Assembly: GCA_963921425.1 (NCBI GenBank)
Contig: OY992835.1
Span: 9,424,001 to 9,488,000, forward strand
Origin: Dryas octopetala
Lineage: Eukaryota; Streptophyta; Magnoliopsida; Rosales; Rosaceae
Direction: 5' to 3'
Length of the DNA stretch: 64,000 nucleotides
Positions within the stretch are counted from its first letter, which is position 1; each line of letters begins with the position of its first letter. Shown in pieces: positions 44,895 to 55,899 of the stretch. The notes beneath the pieces were generated by a model. That model saw nothing but the letters and a program-made list of their open reading frames with translations. It ran no database searches and was not told where the DNA came from. A program made the translations under genes and the position numbers.

Positions 44895-46268
44895 TCAAAG
44901 CAAAATATGAAAGTATACAATTATATACAAAGAAAGGGAGAAGACAGCAACCACATGTTGCCAGAAGAGGAGTGCTGAAGCCTCTCTCACTGCATATCCC
45001 CTCAAACGTGCAATTTCTCCTAACAATATGGCACTTGGCGTTGTGTACTGCAGAAAAAGGACAAACTTGTACAACTCATCTCCGCTTATCAAAATATCCA
45101 ACTTGTCAGCCAAATGGATCACACCAATCCCAACCAAAGGAAGCACCATAAGCCTTGCAACAATAATCCCAACTGTAGTTCGAATCCCGAGATTTGACTC
45201 CTTCGGGCCTTCGGCTAATACTCCTCCAAGGACAAGCATAGCCGAAGGCACCATGGCCTCGGACAGAATCTCCAAGCTGTCCGTGGCGAATGAGAGGTAG
45301 CCACCATCATCAAAAACAAAAGACTTCACCTTGGGAACCAGCCCAATGACAATGGCCACAAGAGAGGCAATTGTTGGGGGCTGAAGAATGTGATGAATTG
45401 GTGTCATCCCAGCAACACATCTCATCTTTCGCATCATTCTAGGCTCTGCCAAACACTTGAGAGACTTAGTAGTTCCCGGATCTCCCTCTTCTTGTGACCT
45501 GAGATCCGGGATATTTGTGCTCGAAAACCCGGAGTTGGCATTGAAAAGCCTTGCAATGAAGGGTGTCTTGCTCTGTTCAGTTTCCTTACCTTTGATTCCA
45601 GGCCACTCTGCCTCAACAAGAAGTGGGCTACTAAGATCATTATCATTATGACCGTTACCATTAGTAGTACCCAATTCCTCAATCTCTTCCTCCTCTTCCT
45701 CTTCATCAGAAAGTACTACTTCATAACACTCCAATGGCGGCTCCATCATGTGATATACAAGAGTGTAAACAAGGATGACCGAAACCCATTGGGAAAACGA
45801 TACATATGCCACACCGGATTCGTAGCATTGGGAACCAAAAGGGTTATCATCACTATGACAAACTGAAGCAACAATTGCAAGAGGGAGATTGCCGGTGTTT
45901 CCAAAGGCGGTCATGATCACCGTGAATCGAAAGTATTGAGGTGGTGGCCTGCAGATTAAGGCCACCAGCAACCCCAATATGCAGCCAATGGTGGTGCTGA
46001 GAACAACATTTACAGGAATGAACCACCATTGCAGCAAGTTTTTGACTGTGATGGACCGGCCAAGGTTTGTGAAGATCAAGCAGGGCAAGAAAACAACAAA
46101 GACCAGGTTGCTGAGAAATGTGAAAGTGGCTTTGGGGACAAGTTGGTATCTTGGGTGGGCAAGAATTAAGCCAATGAGGCCCATTGAGAAGAGTTTCAAC
46201 AAAGGCAGTACTGCACTTGAAAAATCTCCTTTTAGATTTCCTTGCATTAGTGCAAGGAAAAATTCCAT
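44895..46268 (-). CDS. PIN-LIKES (PILS) auxin transport facilitator, copy B
   Basis: A single-exon frame of 457 residues with the same start, end and topology as copy A: hydrophobic halves around an acidic loop, TAFGNTGNLP and LLQYTTPSA-like motifs (here FLQYTTPSAILLGEIA). It differs from copy A at 29 residues (93.7% identity). Most differences fall in the central loop, but several lie in conserved membrane parts: R109P, M340V, N346K, L363M, L395F and A408E, the last placing a charge in a predicted membrane segment. The frame is fully open. The upstream flank is still similar to copy A, while the 3' flank has gained two MITEs. It is likely a functional or recently relaxed paralog with the same ER auxin-handling role. 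Confidence 0.9.
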   Translation of the reverse strand: MEFFLALMQGNLKGDFSSAVLPLLKLFSMGLIGLILAHPRYQLVPKATFTFLSNLVFVVFLPCLIFTNLGRSITVKNLLQWWFIPVNVVLSTTIGCILGLLVALICRPPPQYFRFTVIMTAFGNTGNLPLAIVASVCHSDDNPFGSQCYESGVAYVSFSQWVSVILVYTLVYHMMEPPLECYEVVLSDEEEEEEEIEELGTTNGNGHNDNDLSSPLLVEAEWPGIKGKETEQSKTPFIARLFNANSGFSSTNIPDLRSQEEGDPGTTKSLKCLAEPRMMRKMRCVAGMTPIHHILQPPTIASLVAIVIGLVPKVKSFVFDDGGYLSFATDSLEILSEAMVPSAMLVLGGVLAEGPKESNLGIRTTVGIIVARLMVLPLVGIGVIHLADKLDILISGDELYKFVLFLQYTTPSAILLGEIARLRGYAVREASALLFWQHVVAVFSLSLYIIVYFHILL

Positions 46269-46799
46269 TTCTTGAGGGGTTTGATTGAAACTCCAGAATG
46301 AAACTACACCTCTAAATTCAGAAATTAATCACAAGAACTGAGAGAATTAGATTCACCTATGGTATGAGATGTGAGTGTGAGATTCCAAGTTGAAAGCAAA
46401 AGCAATGATTCAAAAGCCAATATGAACCAGATCAGAGAGTTGTTCTGTTCAGACAATGTGTGAGAAATTTCAAAAGAATTTTGAGCGATCGAGTTGATTT
46501 GACAAACCAAAGGGTCAAAGAAAATGATGAGTTCAGTACCAATGCATAAGATTTGAAGCAGAGAGATGAGAGTTTTAGTTGTTTAACTTATAACGTGATT
46601 TGTTCTATATATTCAATTGTCATGATGATTTACTTATAACTAAAACTAGCATTTTTTTTATTTTAATATTTGAGATATTGTCAGATTTTGCGTGTTGTTT
46701 TGATTAACTGATTACTAAAACTTAAAATCGAGATATTTTTCAGAATTCTCGTCTTGTTGATAACTAGAAATTGAAGTGGCAAGTGATTTCATTTAAGCA

Positions 46800-46982
46800 A
46801 TGACAGGTAACCGTGAGGGCGGACGTGAGGGCGGACGGACTGGTGGAAATGGAAATCGAATGCCAAGTCAAAATTTTCTTACAAAAGATAATGTAGGTAC
46901 GTGGGATAATCAGAACCAATGGTTAATAGATCTTCAAGCTCAACAACAATTATTGGTGTATAAAAATGGTCGTAAGTTATAA
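46800..46982 (+). other. Short open frame (60 aa) in duplication copy B, doubtful
   Basis: ATG 46800 to TAA encodes a Gly/Arg/Asn-rich start followed by NVGTWDNQNQWLIDLQAQQQ. The matching stretch in copy A (about 8187-8360) is broken by a stop and a frame change, so the frame is not conserved between paralogous copies. It may be a remnant of an older element or gene. No domain recognised. Confidence 0.25.
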
Positions 46983-47099
46983 TGAAGGGTCTCTCCTTCC
47001 ATCTGCTTTCAAAGAAAAACAAGATAAATTATCAAATTATCGAGTTATTAAGGTAAAACAATAAAAAATTGCCTGATAGACGGACGCACTTTAAAAAAT

Positions 47100-47697
47100 G
47101 GGCAAATTACACGCAGGTATCTCAAGTATACACATTCGTTCATTTTAGTATCCCAATAAAAAAAAGTTGCTCAGAGATATCTCAACTACTGATTTTGCAC
47201 ACCTAAGTACCTCCGTCAACTATTCCGTCAGGCCTACCGTTAATTGCCTACGTGGCACACTCACATACCTTTAAAAAAATGCCACGTGAACAAAAAAATA
47301 ATAAAAATGAAATAATTATTTAAAAAAAATAAAAAAATAAAAAAATAAAAAAAATAAAAACAAAAACAAAAAAATGGAGTTGCAGGCTTTGCCGCCTCCC
47401 ACCCTCCCTCCAAGACCCACCCAACCCAGCCACCCACCACTCTGACCCCTGCCGCCGATCCACCCACCACGCCGCCGACCCACCCCATCTCTCTCCCCCC
47501 TCTTCTCTCTCTTTCTGCCTCACTTTCTCTCTCCCTGCCCCTCACTTTCTCTCTCTGCCTCGCTCTCTCTCCCGGACCGAGCCACCCACCCCCTCTCTCT
47601 CCCTTCCCCTCTCCTCTCTCTCTGCCTCACTCTATCTCTCTCCCCAAAACCCCAGCCTTAACCCGCCCCGCCCAGAGCTCCACCCTCATTCAGATCT

Positions 47698-47739
<42 letters not shown>

Positions 47740-47895
47740 GAGGGAGAGAGAGTGATAGAAATAGAGAGATGGAGCTGGTGGCCGGAGAGGGGAGGGAGGT
47801 GGGTGGGTCACTGGGTTAGGTGGCCGACGCGGGGGAGGCGGAGGGAAGAGGGCTCGGGGCTAGGTTTGGGCTGGGGTTTCAGGGAGGGAGGGAGG

Positions 47896-47948
<53 letters not shown>

Positions 47949-48357
47949 CGGGGAAAGAGAAGGGGTGGGTCGGCGGCGTGGTGGCTAGGGTCGGAGGGGT
48001 GGGTGGCTTGGTTGGGTGGGTCTCGGAGGAAGGGGTGGGAGGCGGAGGGAGGCTGCAAAGCCTGCAACTCCATTTTTTTCTTTATTTTTTTGTTTTTTAT
48101 TTTTTTTAGTTTTTTTAAATAATTATTTCATTTTTAAAAGTTTATTTCATTTTTTATTATTTTTTATGCACGTGGCATTTTTTTAAAGGTATGTGAGTGT
48201 GCCAAGTAGGTAATTAACGGCAAGCCTAACGAAATAGTTGACAAAGGTACCTGGGTGTGCAAAATCAGTAATTGAGGTACCTCTGAGCAACTTTTTTTTA
48301 TTGAGGTACTCAAGTGAACAAGGGTGTATACTTAAAGTACATGCGTGTAATTTGCTC
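47100..48357. mobile_element. Mutator-like element with long inverted arms, 1.26 kb
   Basis: TTAAAAAAT occurs on both sides as a perfect 9-bp target duplication (47091-47099 and 48358-48366). The ends GGGCAAATTACACGC and GAGCAAATTACACGC (complement) open arms that pair for about 270 bp, through GTTGCTCAGAG, TGATTTTGCACACC, CCGTTAATTGCCTAC and CACTCACATACCTTTAAAAAAATGCC. Pairing resumes deeper inside at AATGGAGTTGCAGGCTTTG. The core is rich in CCACCC/CTCTCT and GA repeats with no transposase. It is non-autonomous. Confidence 0.9.
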
Positions 48358-48366
48358 TTAAAAAAT

Positions 48367-50140
48367 TAATGATAGGCTAGTCTACTTTACGCACTTGGCA
48401 CAAAATTTGAGCACGCCGCTTCTTTTTTCTTGTTTTACAATATAGTTATTATTCAAAAGTAAATATATTCATTGTACAATAGTGACTATGAAAAACACAT
48501 AAATTGAGCTTATGAAGTCATATTAACCCAATTTCAATAATGTTGTTATTGTGCAGAGTTAATGTAGAATTAACAATAACTATTAGCCCAATACAATGCC
48601 TCATGTTTATTCACCTCTTTTTCTTTTTTTCTTTTTTGTCAATTTGAGCGCCTCCTTTTAAAACGTGGGCTTATTCATCATTTGGTTGACCTTTTTAAGG
48701 TTCCAAAACACTAACATTAGGGGTGTAGAACCAACGTATTTATCATTTACTGTAAAAAAACAAAATTAGGTTTTACCAATTAACAATAGTTAATTTTGGG
48801 TCAAGATCTTCAACCCGCTTCTTGTGGAACGGCAAAGGATGTAGATACGCTTCATGCACGCGCTACAACTCGTTGGATTAGCTCAACATGGCCCGACACG
48901 CTTGTGTGGGTCAGGGCTCTCAACCTTTCATATCATTTTGGCTGAAAGTTTTCAATATCATTTTATTAAGGTAATTTTAAAAGGACTCTATTGTTTACTT
49001 TTAAAATCCCATAATTTCTTTCCTTAATTATTTCCAATCTTATCCCCAATTGAGAAAAAAAAAACCAGACTGAATAGCCCCAAGAAGTGGGCTACTGAGA
49101 TCATTGTCATTATGACCATTACCATTAGTACTGATGCAGCAGTGGAATAGAAAACACGAACACACAAAATTCACAGCCTTCTTGTAGATTCGTAAATTGC
49201 TTGAAAGCAATACTGAATTAACAAGATTCTAAATTCTTGTTAATTCAAAGAATACCAAGAAATTTAGGATAAAAGAGATGTCTCTCTGCAATTTTTTTTT
49301 AATCAAATTCAACTCCTCTTTTCTGTTGCAACAAGTACTATATAAGCTTACAAGTTTAACCTCCAACTCATAACATTAAATGAGAGTAAATTACAGGAAC
49401 CCAAAAGAAAAAATCAAAAATTGGCAAACTTAAGAAATCTGAAGCAAACAAAAGAAATAAAATCCTAGAAAACTCAGCAAGAAACTTAGAAGTCATGCAT
49501 TAATTCCCCACTATGCATGTAGTTTATTTACTGCACTTAAGGCTCCTCTTAATTTTCATTGATACATAATCAATGCTTTGATCACAGTGTTCCATAACTG
49601 CTTCAGCGCCCTGCCCTACATCATTCTCTCCGGGTTGGATAGAATTCGTCCTCGAATTCACAATTTGTTAGGTGCAAATCTTCCAAACATAAACTTGCAT
49701 TTTAGAGAAATTCATCAAGGATTGTTGACCTTGAAACTGACTTCCTCCATCGCAAGAAATAGATATTTAGAATACCTTAGCTTTCTTGAACTGAATTCAT
49801 GCCTAAACCCTAAACCCTTCATATTCTGGAAAATTTTTCTATTGAAAATTTTGATTTCATTGGGGTTGGATCAAAAAGAAGAGAAGTAAACGTGGTGTTA
49901 GATGGATTTTAACCTTCACACGTGTCACACTATAATAATCTCTCCTTATTAAAAAAAAAAAAAGCATAAAGGATAGATTTGGAAATATCAAATATATAAA
50001 ATGAGAAAGAGAACAAAATGGAGAAAATAGGAGCCCCCTACCTAAAAGGCTAAAAGTAATCCAATAAATCAATTATGTAATAAATGCAAATTTTATAAAA
50101 ATAAAGGTCAAAGGTCACATATATCACTTTTCAAATTTTC
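48367..50140. other. Intergenic DNA, no gene seen
   Basis: At about 49083-49135 a short stretch (GTGGGCTACTGAGATCATTG, then ATTATGACCATTACCATTAG) matches the PILS loop region (6535-6580, 45620-45665) and is probably a small displaced fragment of that gene. The rest is AT-rich. The frame at 49578-49889 has no recognisable domain. Confidence 0.45.
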
Positions 50141-50146
50141 ATTATT

Positions 50147-50230
50147 GTGAAATGGGTTGGCTTAATTGGCTGAGGAAAATAGCTCTCCCCTACACACCCG
50201 GGTTCGACCTCCCTTGTAATAAAAAAGAAA
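50147..50230 (+). mobile_element. tRNA-derived SINE-like element
   Basis: TGGCTTAATTGGCTGAGG resembles a polymerase III A box, and GGGTTCGACCTCCC, 35 bp on, matches the B box consensus GGTTCGANTCC. An A-rich tail (AATAAAAAAGAAAAA) follows. A degenerate tRNA gene is the alternative, but no cloverleaf was found. Confidence 0.5.
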
Positions 50231-50261
50231 AATTCACTATTAATTTTTATTGTAAGGTTTG

Positions 50262-50357
50262 TAATTTTAGTGGTTGAGAATATTTTACCTCTATATTGGA
50301 TAGTGTTTGAATTCCCCCCTCCCCCTTTAGCCTCCTTTGAAACAAAAAAAAAAAAGA
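50262..50357 (+). mobile_element. SINE-like element with poly-A tail
   Basis: TTAGTGGTTGAGAATATTT (A-box-like), TAGTGTTTGAATTCCCC (B-box-like) and then CCCTTTAGCCTCCTTTGAAAC with a run of A. The last part is nearly the same as the tail of the element at about 55905-56003, so the two look like copies of one family. Confidence 0.5.
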
Positions 50358-50515
50358 AGTTTGAACCTGAGGCTAGCCTCCTGACAAGGACTACTGTTAA
50401 GACAAGATAATTACTATTTAACATATACCTGAGTCAACAGCTGAACCTATAGCTAGAAGAGAATCCCAATACATGAAGAAAAACAATTCACTTAATTTGT
50501 ATGCCAATCGTATCA

Positions 50516-50962
50516 TCAAGTTGGATGAAATCTTGATAAGATTTCTTTAGTTATCTCCATTACATGAAAGAAAAGCAACCCAGAAGAAATGGGCACACTC
50601 AATGTAACAAGTGCAACTATTCCTAAAGCCAAACTAGGCCTCATATTCATCAAACAGTTTTGCAATAACCCTATTGCTTCACAAACATCCTCCTTGTAAT
50701 ACATGAAATATCGCTTCTCCCAGCCCATCCAATCCGAATTTGGCGGCTGATCATGACTTCTCTCTAACATCTCCATCTCCCGAATGCGTATCCGGAGCAC
50801 CATCATGCTTTCATCCACAAGCCTGCCCCCATAGTCTCTCCCATTTGTTTCTTTACCTGCTGCAGCCACAACCACGCGAATTGCTCGCCTTTTCCGGCAC
50901 GGGGATGCCGTAGAAAATCTCCGGGCGGGAAGTGTGGGGGATGAGAGTATTCTGGTTGCCAT
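50516..50962 (-). CDS. Plant-specific small membrane protein, probably plastid-targeted (paralog 1)
   Basis: The frame encodes 148 residues from ATG 50962. An ATG 17 codons upstream (51013) is also in frame, but 50962 aligns with the start of the neighbouring paralog. The N-terminus is Ser/Arg/Ala-rich and lacks acidic residues (MATRILSSPTLPARRFSTAS), like a chloroplast transit peptide. A conserved core follows: DESMMVLRIRIREMEMLE, then WMGWEKRYFMYYKEDVCEAI and LLQNCLMNMRPSLALG. One or two hydrophobic segments (LGIVALVTLSVPISSGLLFF) precede a short tail. The gene at 52893-53354 is clearly homologous. I know this only as an unnamed plant family and assign no function. Confidence 0.75.
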   Translation of the reverse strand: MATRILSSPTLPARRFSTASPCRKRRAIRVVVAAAGKETNGRDYGGRLVDESMMVLRIRIREMEMLERSHDQPPNSDWMGWEKRYFMYYKEDVCEAIGLLQNCLMNMRPSLALGIVALVTLSVPISSGLLFFHVMEITKEILSRFHPT

Positions 50963-52892
50963 TGAATTTGGTGATACAATTTGGTGATATAAATAAGGAA
51001 GGTTACGTAACATGGTATAGAATCTTATGGACTAAGGCTTAATTATGTCCAAAACCGTGTTAATTAAAGAGATCAATCAACTCCACAGTGGCAAAGTGCA
51101 ACGCGTATTACTGTGTTGCACTCGGCAAGATGTGGACATAGCGTGTGGGACTATGGATTAATTAATCATATCTTTTTGCTTTAAACATTCCCTTACTTTA
51201 ACGAAACTGCCTTAGAAGCAATGTACGTATATGTCTTAATTAGGCGTCTAGCTAATTACTTGAACGAAACTGTGTTATTATAAAAAATATAAAAAATTAT
51301 AGTGTGTCATTGACATCAAATGGTATGTCGATGTAGTGTTATGAATTTATTTAAATTATAATATGTATATAATTATCAGGAATATGAATTTAGAATTTAG
51401 ATATTAATAATTGTATATATATTATAATTTTGATGAATTTGTGATGTGCACTACTTCAGTACCATCATGCACTTGGAAAAATTGATCCTTATATGAAACA
51501 AGACTGACGCGAAATTAATTATAAGAGGAAAGACATCCAACAATGACTTGGTTCAACAAATGTACAGTACGTAAAACATAGTGGAAGAGATTGATCGATC
51601 AATATTTATATAATATGCCATATATGCCCCATAATCCACATATAATTGCTTTACAAGTTGCGCTGAAGAGCTGTGTATCCACGCGCATTGCCAATGATCT
51701 CTGCAAAGTATGCATGTTATTTCTCAATTTTTCTTTTTTTGGGGTAGGGGAAGTTATCTTAGGTATAAATAATATTCTTTTTGATTTAGTAGCCTATAGT
51801 CTAGTAGTCTAGTATGACTAATAAAAGGGACAATATGAGAGACAAACGAAGGATAATATATTAGTTTTATAATTATGTTAAATCTAATCCTTAAATGTGT
51901 TGTTTCTGCTCATATTTTATCACTCATGTAAATTGACTCTAATAAAATTCCACTCAGTGTAAGTTTCAGTTTTATTTATTTTTTGTTATTGACAAGGCCC
52001 AATTGTATTTATGTACTATTAATAGAGAGTGTAAATACATGTTTAAACGAGTGCCAGAAGCTTTTAAGAAGGTGTACATTGCCTTCCTTATCGATTTTTT
52101 TTTTTTCATAATTTACTTATTATGGTTGAACCGTTAACTAGAAATCGCATAGTTTTTGTTTTTGTTTTTTTTTTTTATTAGGAGAAATCGATCGCATGGT
52201 AAGTCAGCTCATTTTTTTTCCTCAAACCTCGTTTTGTGATAAATTGAGTAAGACCGATAAAAATGCTGAAAAATGTTGTATTCGACAGGGGTGGAGTTAG
52301 AAATTTTTTTCTCAAGGGGCCAAGAATTCAAATGTATTTACTGGAGAAGCCATTATATATTTTTTCCCTAAATTTTCAAAAAATCATAAATATTTTTCTA
52401 AAATATATATAGAGCTACATGTGCGTTGGAGAGCCCGGGCTACATCAGGTCCATATGTAACTCCACTGGTATTGGGTATCAATTAAATATCAAATATTTG
52501 AAAATCTCAAAATATTAAATTAACCAAATATTGATATTGATAAAAGATGAGAAAAACGACAAAAATTACAAACAAAAAAAACATGAAAATGTTTAAATTA
52601 TCTACCCATTTTAATTAAAATCTTATGATTGAATATTGATGCAATTGGAGTCCCGGTTCCACTTAAACGCAAATTGTTTGTTATTTACCATAAGACTTAT
52701 GCTGGGATTGATAATACCAACCAAGAAACATGACTTTAACAAAATAATAATAATTGTCAGAATGAATACAAAAAAATATATGTATATATATATTTTTTTT
52801 CAAGATTCCTAAGTAAAATAATAGGAAACAAATTATACAAATGCCTATGGTAGTGTCATTACATTTACAAAGCTAAGTGCTAAAACCCCCCA
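50963..52892. other. Spacer between the two paralogs, no gene seen
   Basis: AT-rich DNA with long T and A tracts. It presumably holds the promoter of the first paralog (a possible TATA on the minus strand at about 50986-50997) and the 3' region of the second. Frames such as 51591-51812 have no support. Confidence 0.45.
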
Positions 52893-53354
52893 TCAACCAA
52901 GATGAACGGTGGATAGAGCCCCATTAGCCACCTCCACCACACGTAGCACGATCATGATCGTTGAAGCCGGAACACTCATGGTGAAGAGCAGCAGCAAGCA
53001 AAGAGCAATACTAGGCCTAGAGTTCATGAGATACGATTGCAGACAACCCACCACATTGCAAACATACTCATCGTAACTTGCATAACACTGCTTCTCCCAC
53101 TGCATCCATTCTTGAGGAGGCTCGTAGTTCCTCTCCACCATTTTTGTCTCGTGAATTCGTTTTCTAAGAACGATCATGCTCTCATCGATTGATGATCGCC
53201 CTTTGTACTCATAGTGGTCCCTTGTAGCAGCCACAACAACACCATTGATGGGTCTCTTTTGGAACTCCAATCCCATTTTTGGAGTGCGAGATTTGCCGGA
53301 CAAAAATGGGAGAGGAGGAAGTGGTGATGAGGAACAAACAAAAGTTGCTTCCAT
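52893..53354 (-). CDS. Plant-specific small membrane protein, probably plastid-targeted (paralog 2)
   Basis: The frame encodes 153 residues. The N-terminal part (MEATFVCSSSPLPPLPFLSG, then KSRTPK) is Ser/Pro-rich and transit-peptide-like. The core DESMIVLRKRIHETKMVE, WMQWEKQCYASYDEYVCNVV, CLQSYLMNSRPSIAL matches paralog 1 at most key positions and adds the ERNYEPP motif. A hydrophobic segment (CLLLLFTMSVPASTIMIVL) and a short tail VVEVANGALSTVHLG follow. A good TATA box lies 117 bp upstream. Both genes are single-exon, on the same strand and 1.9 kb apart, so a tandem duplication is likely; the divergence (roughly 45-50% in the core) makes it old. Confidence 0.8.
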   Translation of the reverse strand: MEATFVCSSSPLPPLPFLSGKSRTPKMGLEFQKRPINGVVVAATRDHYEYKGRSSIDESMIVLRKRIHETKMVERNYEPPQEWMQWEKQCYASYDEYVCNVVGCLQSYLMNSRPSIALCLLLLFTMSVPASTIMIVLRVVEVANGALSTVHLG

Positions 53355-53470
53355 TTGAAAAATAGTCGTTCAAAGCAATGAGTAAGGATTAGAATAAGTT
53401 TAGAGAATGAAGGTACGTTGAAGTGAAGAGTTGGGATTTGGATGGAGAGATTGAATCTTCTTTGTTCTGT

Positions 53471-53477
53471 ATTTATA
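53471..53477 (-). promoter_or_regulatory. TATA box of paralog 2
   Basis: On the minus strand CTATAAATAC stands about 117 bp before the ATG at 53354, which fits a transcription start near 53440 and a leader of about 85 nt. Confidence 0.55.
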
Positions 53478-53491
53478 GATGTGAATGTCAA

Positions 53492-54597
53492 GATCCGAGG
53501 CTGGGCTAAATTTATGATCGAGCTTCAACTTAAGAACGTTGGGTGATCGACACGTGTTCTTTCTACGCGTTCTTTAATAAAATATTCATTAGATCTGAAA
53601 TAATGATGCCACATGTCAGCTGTATGACTGTGTCTGTGACTTGGGGAAGTGAAGCCGGCCACCATTTTGTGAGGGTCGGCGTATATATCTATTAATTAAA
53701 GAAAAACCATAAATTATGAACAGTTTAGAGTTGAGTTTCATAATTTTGAGTTTGTGAATGTGGTTTCCAATGTATACAACACTATAAAATATTAATACGT
53801 ATGGCGTCTTGTGTGGGAATCACATGCAATACTATATTACTAGGTAGCATCATACTTAACAAAGCTACATCTCCTACCCATAGGTGTCACATGTAACGAG
53901 ACTAGAAATTCCACATGGCAAGTACGGTGCATCGAGGGAGCTATGAGCGTTTGAAAGCCTTCTAGGGCTGATCCAACATCCGAGAGCAACTTACATCTTT
54001 TGTTCGTATACAGTATATAAAAAGCTTAATTGAGTATCAAACTATAATATTTTTTTATTTTAACTGTTAAAATATTTATATCATTTTATTTTAGGTACTA
54101 AATTTTAATTTAGGTACCAACTTTAAAAAACATGATTATATCGAACTGTAATTGTCTAACAATCATAACTTTTTTATTAATTTGTTATTTTTTCAATATT
54201 TGCAAGGCTTAAAATTTAATGTTTAGTTTTTGGGTTATAGGACTTCATCCCCCAAACCTAAATCAAAATTATGAAACCCTTAAAAATTTTGATTTTTTAT
54301 AAATTTTAAATAGTTACAACTGTGACTGTTCGACAATTACAACTGTAACTGTTCGACAGTCACAACTGTATAACAAACTGATTTGTGAACTAATCCAAAA
54401 TGTTTTACTCTAGGTTAGTACTTAAACTAAAAAAAATTAGTGCCTTACTGCTTTACTAAAAATTTATTGATATTTGGTATTTAATCCTAATTTTCTATAT
54501 ATAAAACACACATATAATCATGTGATTAAATAGCGAAGAAAAATTGAAAATTGAAATGTAAAAGTGTACGAAAAGTTAGAAATTCAATGTAAAAAAA
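53492..54597. other. Intergenic DNA, no gene seen
   Basis: The first 200 bp are probably upstream regulatory DNA of paralog 2 (contains ACACGTGTTC at about 53552). The rest is AT-rich with small repeats of GTTCGACA(G/A)T near 54335-54362. Confidence 0.4.
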
Positions 54598-55235
54598 TTT
54601 GTGGCGAGGAATTTTATGCTACTGCAAATGTGTTACTTATAAAAGAGAATAATTTTGTTCACCATCTTTAAATCTAGTGTAATTTAACCATGTCACTAAA
54701 TATGTGTTACATGTTATAAATATTAATGAGTTAACTTTTGTTATAAATAATGTCACACATGCTAATTATAATTGACTATCTTTATTAATTTATAAGGACT
54801 TTACAACCTTCAATGTACTCAAAGGGACAAAAAATTAGTTTATTAATTACCTTCAAATGTAATAAAAAAAGAGAATGTTATCCACCTTCTCTACCGACCT
54901 TTTACTTTTTTATTTTCATTTCACAATGTATTTTCATGAAAATTATTTCTGCAAAAAATCAACTAAATTAGAAATCGTTTGGTCATGTAATCTTTATCAA
55001 ATAAACAAACGGTTCTGTTTATTTGATCACAGTTATATAACCAAATGATTTCTGATTTAGTTAATTTTTTGCATAAATAATCTTCACAGTGAGATCTAAA
55101 AATGAATGATTTCGATCATAAATTATTGTGGAATAAGAATAATAAAGAAAAAAGTAGATCGAAGAAGGTTGATAGTATTTCCCATTTTTTATTACATTTG
55201 AAGTAGCATAAAATTCCTCGCCACAAATTTTTGTG
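54598..55235. repeat. Nested inverted repeats with a foldback element inside
   Basis: An outer pair of about 38 bp (AATTTGTGGCGAGGAATTTT, then ATGCTACT) stands at 54596-54632 and, inverted, at 55199-55232. Inside, about 54846-55205 is a foldback with arms containing CAAATGTAATAAAAAA, TTTCTGCAAAAAATCAACTA and GAAATCGTTTGG. The inner foldback resembles the MITE at 4270-4675 in its arm motifs. Its own TSD is unclear. Confidence 0.6.
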
Positions 55236-55899
55236 TGGAGTATACGTCCATCCATAAGGGAGTGCCGAAGGTTCAACAATGCAAAATTATTAAAAAATAA
55301 ATAAATGACATCCAAATCGATCCATGAGAAGTTTGTGCTTTTCTTTGGCAGCTTTTTTTTTTTTTTTTAAGTAATTTCTTTCTCCACAACATTGATTACT
55401 CTAGGGTCTAGAATTGCCTTTTTAAGAGAGAGGGGGGGGGGGGGGGGGTAAATTAGAAAAACAATTTTGGGGCATAAATACGAACTATGGAATAAAAGAA
55501 ACTATACAGAGATTTAGTTTCAGCTAGAATAGCACCCTCTGCAAGTCTACAAGCAGAATCATCATTAAGGGCTTGAACCACATTTGGCCCACTTTATTTA
55601 GTTTAACAGATTTCAATGCAATACCAAACATCAATTGTTATATCCATACTTTCCATTATAAAGAGAATTTCTCTCCGTATGCTTATATTTCTAAGCTATT
55701 TAAAATGCAACTAGACAATTTATGGTGCAAGTTGCTTCTTCTACTCAACTTGACTGCTAGTGAAAACATCAACATAATGCATTCATTCATATGTTACTGC
55801 TTGATGATTTTTTAAACTACCACCAGTAACATTGGGTTAACTTATATTTTACAGAAAGTCTCAATGGAGGATATCTTCTATTAAAGTTGAGTGAAAAGT
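55236..55899. other. Intergenic DNA, no gene seen
   Basis: Contains a T18-type run (about 55354) and a G-run of about 17 at 55431-55448. No convincing frame. Confidence 0.4.

Larger units (their letters stand above)
43523..46983. repeat. Segmental duplication containing a PILS gene, copy B
   Basis: Partner of 5338-8361. Private changes here are a MITE at 43546-44065, a second MITE at 44114-44489 with perfect TSD, and about 45 bp (near 44550-44595) absent from copy A. It lacks the Helitron found in copy A. Confidence 0.9.

Noticed and set aside
47261-48122. Arg/Glu/Gly-rich frames inside the 1.26-kb Mutator-like element
   Set aside because: Low-complexity frames caused by GA and GGT repeats; no domain and no introns or start context.
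50147-50230. A true tRNA gene
   Set aside because: A and B boxes are present, but I could not draw an acceptor stem or anticodon arm, and an A-rich tail follows; a SINE-like element is the better reading.
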